Position numbers and translations under genes: made by a program. From NCBI RefSeq assembly GCF_905404315.1, contig NC_066269.1, forward strand, positions 12,160,501-12,224,500: a DNA stretch of 64,000 nucleotides, written 5' to 3'. Under the pieces are notes generated by a model. The model was not told the origin of the DNA and did no database searches. It saw only the letters and a list, made by a program, of their open reading frames with translations. Below, piece after piece: positions 43,301 through 54,755 of the stretch; within the stretch, counting starts at the first letter, position 1, and every line of letters begins with the position of its first letter. This stretch comes from Leptidea sinapis (lineage: Eukaryota; Arthropoda; Insecta; Lepidoptera; Pieridae).

Positions 43301-44205
43301 CAGTGTAAAGGTACGGACAGACGTGCTCAAAAAAAGCGTGCTTTTAAGTATGCTCAAAGTTAGCATGCTCATGCAACTGTTCACATTTGCCAGCAATAAG
43401 CATGCTTGCTTAAGCATACTCATAAAGAAGCATGCTCAAAGCAGACATACCGGACAGACGTGCTGCTATTTGGCACCAGGCTCTTGGACAAAATGGATGT
43501 ACAAAGATATAGTGACAGTGATATCCATACAGAACTCAATAAAATAATTATAGTCGCCCGCCGCGGATCGAGATCAAATCGATAATAGCATGCTAATAAG
43601 CAAACCTGTTCAGACGCGCTCGGAGCACGTCCCCTTCTACCCGCGCCTCAGGTAGCATGCTCAAAAATCAAACGTCGATTGATTTTTAAGCACGCTCTAA
43701 ATAAGAATGCTCATTACAGTACACACGTGCTACTAATGAGCACATGCTCAATATAAGCATGCTTTCGTGCTAGTAATGAGCACATGCTCAATATAAGCAT
43801 GCTTTCGTGCTAGTAATGAGCACATGCTCAATATAAGCATGCTTTCGTGCTAGTAATGAGCACATGCTCAATATAAGCATGCTTTCGGGCTAGTAATGAG
43901 CACATGCTCAATATAAGCATGCTTTCGGGCTAGTAATGAGCACATGCTCAATATAAGCATGCTTTCGGGCTAGTAATGAGCACATGCTCAATATAAGCAT
44001 GCTTTCGTGCTAGTAATGAGCACATGCTCAATATAAGCATGCTTTCGTGCTAGTAATGAGCACATGCTCAATATAAGCATGCTTTCGGGCTAGTAATGAG
44101 CACATGCTCAATATAAGCATGCTTTCGGGCTAGTAATGAGCACATGCTCAATATAAGCATGCTTTCGTGCTAGTAATGAGCACGTCTGTCCGTACCTTCA
44201 CGGTG
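43301..44205. mobile_element. Inverted-repeat element with internal palindromic array (905 bp)
   Basis: Ends CAGTGTAAAGGTACGGACAG and its inverted counterpart (CTGTCCGTACCTTCACGGTG) form 28 bp terminal repeats with three mismatches. CGGACAGACGTGCT recurs internally at 43451-43464. GCATGC/AGCATGCT/GTGCTC words occur throughout. The termini begin CA-G like hAT elements, but no convincing target duplication was found, so the superfamily is open. Contains the 40 bp array; no transposase frame. Confidence 0.75.
43727..44180. repeat. 40 bp tandem array, 11 units, self-complementary
   Basis: Eleven copies of CACATGCTCAATATAAGCAT plus GCTTTCGTGCTAGTAATGAG start every 40 bases from 43741. Each unit holds two small palindromes (GTGCT...AGCAC and ATGCT...AGCAT). 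Copies are identical except one T/G site, whose state runs T T T G G G T T G G T. Confidence 0.95.
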
Positions 44206-44370
44206 CGCGTGCTCACTATATTACTGATTGTTCTAATGTATAAACAATATTATAATATATGATATTTATTTATCACCATTTTGTACATAAATAAATGCCT
44301 GTATAGTGTTTATTTTATATTGCCGGAATCAAAGGAGATATTTGGCTTGTTTTAATTATTGCAATTCAAC

Positions 44371-44536
44371 AAAATGATTTATGTTTTCTTTAGTGTTAAT
44401 TCCGCCAATATTTGTTTCTCTTGCCAGATTTTGACGAGACACGTCCTGAGGATGCCTCGTGTAGAGGCGAAACACGTGTCGATTTGTTTAAAAACAAATA
44501 TTGGCGGAATTAACACTAAAGAAAACTTAATCATTT
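44371..44536. mobile_element. Inverted-repeat element enclosing ribozyme-like core
   Basis: About 46 bp arms (AAAATGATTTATGTTTTCTT, TAGTGTTAATTCCGCCAATA, TTTGTTT and their inverted counterpart at 44492-44536) with few mismatches. The loop holds a hammerhead-like motif. Partial relatives lie at 28646-28690 with 29125-29210. Terminal repeats carrying hammerhead motifs are known from Penelope-like retroelements, which makes that origin plausible but unproven. Confidence 0.65.
44437..44489 (+). ncRNA. Candidate type I hammerhead ribozyme
   Basis: Core order fits the hammerhead: CTGAGGA (44446-44452, CUGANGA box), stem II GCCTC/GAGGC (44454-44458 with 44464-44468, loop GTGTA), GAAA (44469-44472), a minimal stem III in CACGTG (44473-44478), then TC with cleavage expected after C44480. 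Stem I pairs 44437-44445 with 44481-44489: seven of nine are Watson-Crick or G-U continuous positions apart from one C-U mismatch (two G-U included among pairs). Oddities: an unpaired T at 44453 between the CTGANGA box and stem II, and a stem III too short to be stable as a monomer, as in minimal hammerheads that act as dimers. A competing hairpin (GACACGT with ACGTGTC) is possible. Confidence 0.5.
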
Positions 44537-45124
44537 GTATAATTATGGATTTTCGCAAAGTAACGCCTGCTTCAATATTTTTTTTTATTGTAATTCAGGT
44601 TGTAATGTTATTGTTCATTGACAGTCGCTATCAAATCGGCAATTATATTATTTTTAAATTAAATAAATTTTATTAATGAGTTAGTAGATTGTTATAATCA
44701 TTGTGTTAATGATGCTGGTTGTATCCAAGATACTGATTAGAGTGACGTCTGTTCTGTTACTATCTTATATACCTATACTATTATATTATTAAGGAATTGT
44801 TTCGAAATATTAAAAAGTTATGTAGAGTTGTAAAAGAATATATTGATTTCGTGCGGAAATGGAAGCGATACAATTTGTTGACTTAATGTGATCGGGTCTG
44901 GTGATAGTAATGTATCTGTGACGTCAGCAGGCAGTCCTCAGCTCACGAACGGTACAGAACAGTTTGTACTTTAGAAGTGTCGGGCATTATAAGGCTCGAG
45001 ATCTATATAGCGTACTTAGAATTGGCTTAGTAAAGACTTACACGATTTTTTTAATTTATGCCCAATGCAAAGGTCCCACGCCCGGCCAAGTTTTACGCGA
45101 GTAATTTGATACGACATAAACACC

Positions 45125-45455
45125 TTTCATAAAAGCCGGCAATGCTCCTGTGATTTCTCTGGTGTTAAAAGGCATTTATTTTCTCAAAATTTATTCCTTT
45201 AGAATTCTTTTTGATGTCGTTTCTAATTTTTTTGCGCTTTTTTCAATAAAAATATACAATATTGTACAGTCATTTCTATCGCTTTAAAATAATCACAATC
45301 TTGTCCCAGGCTGTCCGATCATTTAGATATTCAGCAGTGGAGTAATAGGATTTAGTTGCTAGAGACGTGTGATCAGCGGTGGACGGCGGTGATCCCTTAA
45401 CACCGGGTGACCCGTACGCTCGTTTGTCCTCCTTTTCCATAAAAAAAAGTCTGAG
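45125..45455 (+). mobile_element. LINE 3' tail interrupted by repeat B
   Basis: AAAAGCCGGCAATGCTCCTG with TGATTTCTCTGGTGTT stops at ~45167 and resumes at ~45375 with GGTGGACGGCGGTGATCCCT and CCGGGTGACCCGTACGCTCG. The interruption holds a family B copy (45163-45290). The tail belongs to the CR1/Jockey-type LINE. Confidence 0.7.
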
Positions 45456-48263
45456 CCAAGTACGCTCTCTAAATATCAGCCTACGATGACCAGATGGACA
45501 TGTTCTATAAAATGTGATGGATATAGAGATTTTAATTATTAGATTATGCTGTATTTATGACTGTAAACTATTTAGGACATCCTACTTTAATTCATAGAAA
45601 GATAATATTTAGTATTTTATTGTCTAGCTACAACATTATATTTAAAAAAAAGTCTATCTTTAAGTGTATGGCTTTGATCATACAAATAATTGTTGGTGAT
45701 AAAAGTATTAAACCGAAATGGGTTACTTTGGACCTCCAACAGTTGGTTTTATTATTGCTAAGAAATTAAACTTACTTATTGGCACATATAACATAATAGT
45801 AGTCATTTCAAAGAAAAATGGAAAATACGCTTAAAATTGTCAGATTACTCATATAAGATTGTCTTGACCTCAGTGACCTGTACAAACACTGGACTGATTT
45901 AATTTGACTCCCTCCATTTTGACCCGCTGACAGCAAATGTGAGTGTACAGACTAAAGTTCACGTTTCATGCGGCGTCTCAATGTGTAATCCGTTATCAAG
46001 TGTTTAGTTGTCTCCAAAGGAATGTAATTACTACGTTATAAGAGGCGGGATTGCCTAAGTAAGTAATATGGCATTAAGCATAATCCGGCTATTTGAACGA
46101 AGCGAACAGTTGCTTAAGATGTAGTGTATTCCGGCTATCTCCGTTTTTTACAAGACTATAGCCGTCATCTGTCAATCTATCGCTTCTTTCTTAGAGAGTT
46201 TCGCTAGGTTGGTTCTCTCTTGTCGGACCTACCTGTGAGTTTAGTATATTGTAATGTTGTAAAGAACATTTACTGTTACATATTTTTTTTTACAATCGAC
46301 ATGAATACCTTAAATTCTATTAAAACGTTTACCTTGAACATATTGCATATTTACAATTAAATGTCAAAATAGTTTCACTGTACCCTCATTGTGGCGCCTC
46401 AGTTCCGACACAAGACGCAGCTCTCACGCTATCTCACGTGTAAGCGGGACGCGAGTCTAACGTGCGCGTTATAACGATCAGTGATTTAAGAGCACTGCTC
46501 CAAAAAGACTGCCATTTTTTTCACTGGCTGAACATTTCTATGAAATGCGAATGGTCTCATTTGGTAATATTTCACAAACATTTTTATGTTCAATCTTTAT
46601 TGGGAGGGTAAATTGTGATCTGTTGATAAACATTTTTGGATTGTAATATAACCCTATGACTACGCCTTTACTTAAAAGTTTAACTATAAATGTTAATAAA
46701 TTATATTGGGTTGTGTAACTTAATTTATTTAATGTTTCGATACTATCACTTCGAGTGTTGTAATGTTAAAAACTGTTAGTGTTAACTTCGTCAGCTCTTA
46801 CACTATGTACGAATTGCAAAGAGCTTATCTATTGTATGTATTCGCGCAGGCGAAAAATTGTTCGATGACCTAAAGTAGTATGTTGCGTCGATAGAAAACT
46901 ATATCTATCGCTCCGTTAGAAATTATTGTGCGGACTAGGCTGGGAAATGGTAATTTACTAAATATGTTAAATTGACATTTGAGACGACAACTTCAGTGAC
47001 TGCGGATAAGTAGTATTGTATTTGCTCGAGCGATCAGTGTCACCGTTCACTGTCTCCTCGACTCATTAGGGCTGTCACGCACAGCGAATCTTACTTGTGC
47101 GTGTTTTCCAGCAACGCCACGTTATATGAAAATGTGTAAAGGCCAAAGAGACAAGATAAAAATTGTAAACAAACGGACCGTTACTAAGTTATGTTGTCAT
47201 AAATACGGCTGATTCGACGAATCATCTTTGTCTAATACCTCTGTATTAGACAGCGATCAGAACAGGTAATCCATAATTGTATATAATTTATTTAAATACA
47301 TTCTTTATCTCGTCTATACACATTCAAAAATAAAATCACTACCACGAAGAAAATACTTATCTCATATGATTGTTTATTGTTCGCCAATTACTAGTTCCCG
47401 TTAGTCATCTAGTCCTGAATATCTTCTATAGTATGTAGACGTTTTCTGTCGCCGCCACATCATACATCGGGTCATTGACCGATATTTCGCGTGCGCTAGC
47501 TGCTGTGTTTGTGATATTTGAGATGCGACGGCGTGGTAAAGAATATGTCAAGCAGATGTTGCTTCAGGAACGATGCGATTCGTAAACATGTGTAGCCCTG
47601 GGATGGATCTTAAGCGGTATCATGTAATGTGCCGCACAAAGCGTACGGAGAGGGGAGGAGCGGGTCAAGGTATTTCACATCGTTATATTTTGCCTTTGCT
47701 TTCAGTTCTGTTTAGGTACTGTCGCAAAATGGACGAGATTGAACCACCTTTGTTTAATGTGGTTACATTTGTAAATAAATAAATATCTAATCATAAACCT
47801 CTGTGACTCACGCTGTGTCATATGATCATGTTATAACTGTTACCACTCAATCATATCTCAATCTCTCGCACGAGCTCTCTTCATCTTAAGTCGGAGTCTG
47901 TGATATCCATAATCTTTGTATTTAAGCTGAAGGATGGCTCACTTCACTGTGATTTAATTGTTTCTTCTGGGAGAAACTTTTAATTGAGGTTTCGTGATGA
48001 CAATAATTGATAGTGAGCACAATAAATGTCTTATCTTATGTTGTACTTGTCATTTTTGTGACGTAAACTTATTATTTTTGTTTTATTTATTTAGAGCAAT
48101 CGTAACAAGACCATCAGCTCTAACCGAAATTCAATAACAGAAGAATATTTAAATCATTTTTCAATATACTCGATTATAATAATGGGCGGAAAAATTCTTG
48201 TAAGTTAGACCTCCATATCTGTCACTGCAACATAATTCTATTTCACTGTGACCAGATCATTAA
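45456..48263. other. Intergenic, no recognised gene
   Basis: About 2.8 kb. ORFs are short and unremarkable. Only a possible third, very degenerate copy of the ribozyme-like motif is noted (47414-47455, TCCTGAATATCTTCTATAGT...TCTGTCG), and a 20 bp word CTACGTTATAAG-x-GGCGGGA at 46031 that also occurs near 17250. Confidence 0.45.
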
Positions 48264-48550
48264 TGGCCGTTCGCAATATACTATCTACAGATAGAGATAA
48301 ATTACTATGTTCTACTGTCAGTAATAAGCTGTCAATAATCTGAAACTGTCCCAATATAGCCGATAAGTAATTCTTATCGCCTTATTTCCATACAAACTTC
48401 TATCGCTGGTAATCTGTATGTCATCCCATTGACAGACAGCGTGTACGGATAAGCTGAGTTACCGTCGATAAGTTTATTGGGACAGAAAAGTCAACGATAG
48501 TTACGATTTTTATCTCAAGTAAGAGATAGACTGAATATTGGGAACGGCCG
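48264..48550. mobile_element. PIF/Harbinger-like MITE 1 (287 bp)
   Basis: TGGCCGTTCGCAATATAC at the left and the inverted CAATATTGGGAACGGCCG-type sequence at the right, flanked by TAA on both sides (48261-48263, 48551-48553). A 3 bp TWA duplication is typical of PIF/Harbinger elements. No ORF. Confidence 0.7.
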
Positions 48551-48933
48551 TAAGTGTCTTTATTGTACGTGATTGAGGGTCAACTAATGTATTTTTAATA
48601 TAAAAAAGAAACATTACAGTATATATGATCCGCGTATGCGTATCAATCGCTCACCGCTAAGACCCATTCTGCGGCTTATACAACATATTGGCTCTTTTCT
48701 ACTATAATAAATAATAATGAACATCATAACCACAATCACATGTCACCGCAGCATCTCGCGACATGACTCAATAATCGCCCTTTTATTATTTGTAACTAAT
48801 AGTTGATAATTTGATAAATAAATAATTTTAAAACATTCTTGACGTTTTTCTTAATATAAATGACTAAAACCTTGTTTTAATAAATTGGTTGATTTTTCAT
48901 AAGAGTATATTTAATGAGTCTGAGAGTTTATTA

Positions 48934-49124
48934 CCGGCTGTTTTCAATAACATATCTCTAATTACGAATACATGGCTGTCATCATTTAATGACAAGATCT
49001 TATTTATCCATAGTTATGTCCAGTATAGTTACAGTCCAATGCTTTATGTCAATAGGTTATTGAAATGTAAGTAAGTGTAAAAGGATAAATAAACTAAGGA
49101 TAGATAGGTTATTGAAAACGGCCG
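48934..49124. mobile_element. Related MITE 2 (191 bp)
   Basis: CCGGCTGTTTTCAATAACAT at the left and GGTTATTGAAAACGGCCG at the right are inverted copies; the GGCCGTT-x3-CAATA core matches the element 400 bp to the left. Flanks are TTA and TAA, so the target duplication is imperfect or altered. Confidence 0.6.
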
Positions 49125-49483
49125 TAAGTAAATAAACTGAAGATCCTCATGTGTTTTGAACATTGAAACACAATCAAAAATTTTAACATTTTAATTAGTC
49201 TAACAATATTATATCAAGTAGTAGCTATATATGTTTTACTTGTCTAAAATGGCTATGGTGGTCCCTCACAAACACTGATGAAGGGCCACCGAACTATCCG
49301 AAACTAGTCAGTACCAACTCCGAAAATGTCAGTAAAGTTTATAATGTCTCACAAGACTTAATTATTTAGTAATAATTTATTAGGTATATATGTTTTTAAA
49401 TTTGTACAATTATCAATAATATGCAAATATTATTATATTTTCTTTAGCAAAAAGCCTGGCTAACATTATATTTAGTAAATGTT

Positions 49484-50924
49484 TTATCTCTTTGATGAAT
49501 TACTCACTTTGAGCGACCGAATATGTTGTTCACTGACCACAATAACCTCACTGGTAACATCACAGTGATATTTCCTCATGTGCACTTCCAACAATGCCTT
49601 CCGAACACTGGAGTAGCTACAGTGCTGGCACTTGTATGGTTTGTCTCCTGTGTGAAACGCCTCATGTGCCAACACACTCTCATTCCTAGAGGCTGTATAG
49701 TCACAGAATCTACATTTCAAACCATTACCCATATGAGTTGTAGAGACATGGTTCTCAAAATCATACTTTTGTCTACAAGAATATGAGCATAGACTACACT
49801 GATATGTGTTGTGTACTTTCTGATGACGCACAAACTGACATTTATATATCGATGTGAAAGGACACTCTGGGCATGACAGGGTATGGTCTGACTTGGATCT
49901 CTTATTGTGTAATGCTATTTGTTCTTTAGTCTTTGTTGCAAAATCACAGTTACTGCATTTGAAAGGGCGGTGTTGGTTGCCAGTGTGATGTCTTAGGAAG
50001 TGCCTCTGGATGACTGCTTTGAATTTAGATGTGAAATGACAAGCTGAGCACATGAACGGCTTGTCAATATCTACTGATTCCCGCACTACAGTTTGATTTT
50101 CATCAGTCAATGAACATTCTCCATTGTCTTTAGGGTCAGAGTTTGACAGAGATGCCAAGTTCTGAACAAGTTCTAAACCTGGAGAGGACTCCAATTTGCA
50201 TTCCTCATTATCTATCTGAACATCAACCTCAACCATTTCTTTATAGTTATATATATCTTTCAAATGTATTGTTTTATGTTTTTTTATTTCACACTTGAAA
50301 TGGCTTTCAAAAGGGCAGTGTCTACATTTCAACATTGTCTCCTGTTGACTTCTCTGCTTGTGGATGTTCAGCCTCCAGTTGACAATGGTGGAGAAATCAC
50401 AGTATGGACAGTGAAAAGCATTCTCGGACACTATCTTATGTTTCTGAGCGAGGTGCCTGGCAATGTGTCCCCTGTGCTGTGTGACAAAAGGACATTGATC
50501 ACATTGAAAGCTACCCTTGACATCATGTACTTCAGTATGCTTCTCGTAGTTATGTTTGTATGCAGTCTCGTAGTCACACTGTTCACATTTATAAGGTTTG
50601 TCCTTTTCATGTTTCCTCTTGTGTGAGCGGATATTACTCTTATAATAAGTTGTATAGTTGCACTCTTCCACATTACATTTGTACAGCAAAGGTGATTTCT
50701 GTGACAAAGTTTCCAACTTCTCATGCATTTCTTTCATGTGCACATTGTATGATGTTTGATGTTTGGTCCTATAGTTACATTCAGAGCACTCATATACATT
50801 CTTGTCTTGATGGGTGTGCAAGTGCTCGTCCATACTGTTTATATCTGCAGTGGTGAAGTCACATTCATCACAGCTGAACACTTTCATTGGTGCTTTCTTC
50901 TTTCTTTTCTTCCTGACTTGTTTA
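49484..50924 (-). CDS. Zinc-finger gene exon 2
   Basis: Holds all fingers, from SKQVRKKRKKKAPMKVFSCD to the C-terminal VSEQHIRSLKVSNSSKR and TAA. The sequence 5' of the acceptor (MLIKINLYFKLYC) is open but is intron, because splicing to exon 1 keeps frame. Confidence 0.93.
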
Positions 50925-51752
50925 CTACAATATAATTTAAAGTAGAGGTTAATTTTAATTAACATTCTTAGCTATAAGATAGTAAGGAAATATAAGATCA
51001 GATCTATCATTTAAGTAAATATTCATTAATTCATTTGCCTGCCTGCAATATTCTTGAAGCAATATGACTTTGAGCTTACATACTCAAATGGAATATGAAT
51101 TCAGCACGACCTCTATAGTCCAAAACCCATAACCCAAACTGCTCTATAATCTTAATGCCCTACTCACTTAAATACATACCTTGATTGGGCTGACAAAGAC
51201 ATTCCTGTGCCAGAAAAATGCGTTTATGTAAGTTGTGAGACAAAGGTTTTTATTAATCATTAAATACCTTCCGACAAACTAAAATATTGGATTTATTTAA
51301 ATAATTTTATAAATTTTATGTTTATAGGTATGTATATAATTTCACAATACAATTTTTATGAAATAAAACAAATATGTTTTATTTCATAAAAATATCCTGT
51401 AAATTCTCAGTGTACCATAATCCGAACGCTCCAGGAATCCGTGCGGTAAATTTTCGAATTAAAGAGGTCCTGCTCTTTTTGTATATTCTTACTTCAACAG
51501 CCAAAGTACGTTTCGCTTGAGACATTAAGGGTGTACAGAGATTTGAAAAAAAAAAACATATACCTATTTATAAACGAAAAGTTTGGCAAGCAAATTAATG
51601 ATAATTTGAATTGTACTTTGTAGTGGTAAATAGCTAAGATTAATAAAATACCTTGCATCAAACATATTTTCTTCACATCCACTAGTATCTTTTTCAATTA
51701 ACCAAACGTTTTCGAACTGAAAATTATCTGAATTTTCAGACATTTTTGTCAA
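49484..51752 (-). CDS. C2H2 zinc-finger protein (2 exons, 513 aa)
   Basis: Probably a nuclear sequence-specific DNA-binding protein. Exon 1 is 51752-51652, exon 2 is 50924-49484; the GT-AG intron joins in phase 2 (GATGCAAG/GTATTT and TTGTAG/TAAAC) to give ...NMFDA-S-KQVRKKRKKK, a basic stretch that could serve nuclear import. About 13 C2H2 fingers follow: seven in a first cluster (from FSCDECDF to LKCRHCPF), an acidic linker of about 75 residues (DIYNYKEMVEVDVQIDNEEC...), then six more ending in YKCQHCSYSS. Many have the short C-x2-C-x(Y/F)-x-(T/S) form seen in large polydactyl repressors such as REST/ZNF-type proteins. Finger 6 (FHCPYCDF...HKQRSQQ) lacks a clear final His, and finger 9 has an unusually long HNKRSKSDH end. 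No ZAD, KRAB or BTB domain is visible. Start could also be the second Met (51743). Confidence 0.92.
51414..51446 (+). repeat. Tigger-like terminal fragment
   Basis: ATAATCCGAACGCT followed by CCAGGAATCCGTGCGG resembles the right subterminal region of the Tigger element (12767-12800). It lies in the zinc-finger gene's intron and has no partner end nearby. Confidence 0.4.
51652..51752 (-). CDS. Zinc-finger gene exon 1
   Basis: Encodes MTKMSENSDNFQFENVWLIE, KDTSGCEENMFDA, acidic and without known domain. Donor AAG/GTATTT. The short acidic N-terminus plus first exon is supported mainly by exact phase match with exon 2. Confidence 0.75.
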
Positions 51753-52788
51753 GAAGTCGAATAATACATTCCCTTTAGAGATTACTTTAATAACATATTA
51801 CTTAAAAAACACATTTATAATATATATGAAATTGTAAATAAAAATAAAAAACAAATTGCCTCTTTAAAAAAAGTTGCTTTTTGCCGCAGAGTCACAGACA
51901 CTGTGCACTTGTGCAGGATATGTAGAGAGTACAGACTAGTGACTACAGACTACGGTAGGGGACTATTACTATAAGATTAGAAGAATTATCAATGATTCCT
52001 CCGAGGTCACAGGACATATTAGATTGTACAGACTTACCTTCTTTTTCTGTTCCGTAGAAAAGACCTATAAGAAGCGAGAGAGTAGGTGCATACATAGACT
52101 TAGAATATACCAGCGTATAGACGACCTCACAGCTTGGTAATGCGTGACGACATTTGATTTGTCAATGCGCGCGTTAGAAAGTGGCCTAAATCCTTAGAAT
52201 ATTAACGCTGCAGAAGAAGCGTCGGTAACATCTTAACAAATAGAAAGGACTATTGATCTTGCTCTATCGCGTAACCCATTTATTTGTTTGGCCAAATGTC
52301 AACTTTGGGACAAATGATCAAAGATCTGTCATGACAGATGACATATCATCGAGCTTGCAAATAGTATTTTAGTGATTTTATTGTTTTGAAACATATTTGT
52401 TTTGAGATACGGATGACTTTCAACTTATCAAAGTTAAGGCTTTGGTTGGGTGTTGTGTGTCTGGTTGCCAAGGCCGTAGTGAATGTAAAATCCAGGAGTT
52501 AGCTTCCACACGCAAGTATTGCTTTACCCTTTTTAATTATTAATTAATTTCTAAGTCTTTATTCACTCAAAGTGCATAGGTATGTAAACTTTCTTATTAT
52601 TGATGAAATACTGGCTGGTTGTAAAAAAAAATCGATTATGTTTTGTTTTTTTCATAAAATTAAATGAAAGGGTATTTGTTTGAATTTAAGTGCGTTTTTA
52701 TTGCTACGATTAGTCTTGATTTTATAATTTTACCAACCATTTAAATAAAGTTAGCGACAAAATTGAATTGTTAGATATTCTTTACGTC
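51753..52788. other. Region between the zinc-finger gene and a Tc1 relic
   Basis: Expected to hold the zinc-finger promoter reading leftward. No TATA box at a convincing position and no repeat was recognised. Confidence 0.4.
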
Positions 52789-53729
52789 ATGGAGCGACGT
52801 TATTTGACGGCAAATGAAATGCAAAGAGCTGTAGGGATGTTGCAAGCGGGAAGTAATCAATCTCAGGTATCTCGGCATTTTGACATTCATAGAAGTGTTA
52901 TTTGTCGTCTTTGGCAGCGCTACAATAATACAATGAAACCCGTTGGATAGCATTCAGGCCATAAAAGGAGTACAACCACTCTAAAAGGTGGCAAGACCGG
53001 TACATACAACTGACTGCAAGACGCCAGCCGATGTTAACCGCTCGAGAGAGAAGTTTGAGGCTATAAAATTCAAGTGGTGTTGATGTAAGTCCCCAAACTG
53101 TGCGAAATCGACTGCATGAGTACGGCCTACGAGCTCGACGCCATTAGGTGCCCACCAATACGTCACGGGAATCCCGCTCGTCGAAATGAATGGTGTAGAG
53201 AACGCAGAACATGGACCCAGGAACAATGGGATAAAATTATGTTTTCCGATGAGTCGCGATTCGGGTTTAGAAGGGTGCGAGTGTACCGTCCGCCCGGAAA
53301 CACTGAAAGCCTAGGGCGCAATAATTGTATATACGCCGCAGCTCGTAAAGCTTAAGGAACAAAGTTATGCACTTGACGCGTTATCCACGTGCGACAGTAC
53401 ACTACGGGCAGCGTTTATGCAAAAATTTTCGAGCGCCATTCGAGAGTGTCTCCAAGAACAGGTATACGGCGAGGTGGTGTCGCCTGGCTGCCGGGGTCTC
53501 CTAACCTCACGCCGCTCTACTTTTAACCATTAGGAACAAGTGAAAGAATACGCGTTTCAAAAAAGTTGTGACACTGAGGAGGAAATTAGAACCCGGATCA
53601 TAACAGTATTCGATACGACTAACACGACGGTATTACAACTATCGTGAAATGTTGCACTAAATGTATCGGAGTCAATTGCGGTCACGTCGAGCAGAACCTA
53701 AGGTTGAGAGACTCTGAGCAAGTGGATAT
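52789..53729 (+). mobile_element. Tc1-like transposase pseudogene
   Basis: N-terminal HTH: MERRYLTANEMQRAVGMLQA, GSNQSQVSRHFDIHRSVICR, LWQRYNNT, open for 54 codons, then broken. Later pieces: TPQTVRNRLHEYGL-like, RHGNPARRNEWCRERRTWTQ, EQWDKIMFSDESRFGFRR (first catalytic Asp, FSDESRF), and a weak LPGSPNLTP where functional proteins read SPDLNPIE. Frameshifts and stops make it inactive. Clear terminal repeats were not found. Confidence 0.8.
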
Positions 53730-54755
53730 AATAATGAAGTAAGTATTTAATAACACAAAACTTTCGTGATTTGTGGCCCCCGCCCGCAATCCGCGCGTTT
53801 TTCGCAGGTAGCATGAATGAAATGGGTGTGTGGGCGGGAAATATGAAAATGGCTGCAGGCAGAGGTGTCCAAACTTTTATAATTGGGAACATTATTTCTC
53901 TTTTTTTTCACATTATTGTTTCCTGAAAATCGATATTTATATGTATATACTCGCTACTTAATACCAACATACGCCTTAAGATACTGCAACTCGTGAGAAT
54001 CTGTGAATGGCTTTCTGTTATTTTATCATGTATCTATTATAAAGTATTCAGGTGGAAATTCTCCAATAACATAAATAAATAAATAAAGATATATTACAGG
54101 ATTTTTTAAACAACCTGTGTAAAGTGAAGACAAATATAAAAAAAATAATAGTCATCATTTCATCATTATTTACTAAATTAATTAATGACCTCCTATGAAT
54201 AAGAGTTTTCTAATGAGAGATTTTTTGACAGGACATAAGCCGCAGTACCAAATATTCAAAAACCGACCAGGGTACGAACGCACACGCAAGGATTACATAC
54301 TAGGGATGTCTACTTAAAAAAGATATCGATTTTAATCGGCTTCGTCGCCAATAGTGTAAATACTATTACAAATCTCACTGCACGTTTCATACTAAATTAT
54401 ATTTCAATTTTTATTTAGGCAGTCCCGCCATATAATATATACTCTTTGATCTAGACTGTAGTGTCGTTATTGTGAAAAATTAAATTATTCTTTGATAATT
54501 GATTATAGTGTTTAAATTCTATTTGATATATTCTTTGGCCTTTGCTGATTGCTCTAGTGTTGGTCAAAGAGTACAATAATATATAGGGATTGGCCTAAAG
54601 GTCTAGAAACCAGGCCATAAACTCCAAAAAAAAAAATATATAGGGAATTATATGGTGTTGGTTTTAGCGATCAAAATATTAGTTACTTTGTGTTTGCTTT
54701 TATTTAACATAATCGTAATAACTTATTAGTGTTTATGTAATTTAAATATAGTGTA
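53730..54755. other. Intergenic/upstream of GMF
   Basis: AT-rich. A tail-like GGCCTAAAGGTCTAGAAACC with AGGCCATAAACTCC and an A run at 54590-54640 looks like the 3' end of a short retroposon. No gene recognised. The GMF promoter should lie at the right edge. Confidence 0.4.

Noticed and set aside
43727..44180. CRISPR-like regular 40 bp array
   Set aside because: There are no variable spacers; whole units are identical, and the genome is eukaryotic. It is a plain tandem repeat.
50264..50626. 120-codon plus-strand ORF
   Set aside because: It is the antisense shadow of the zinc-finger exon.
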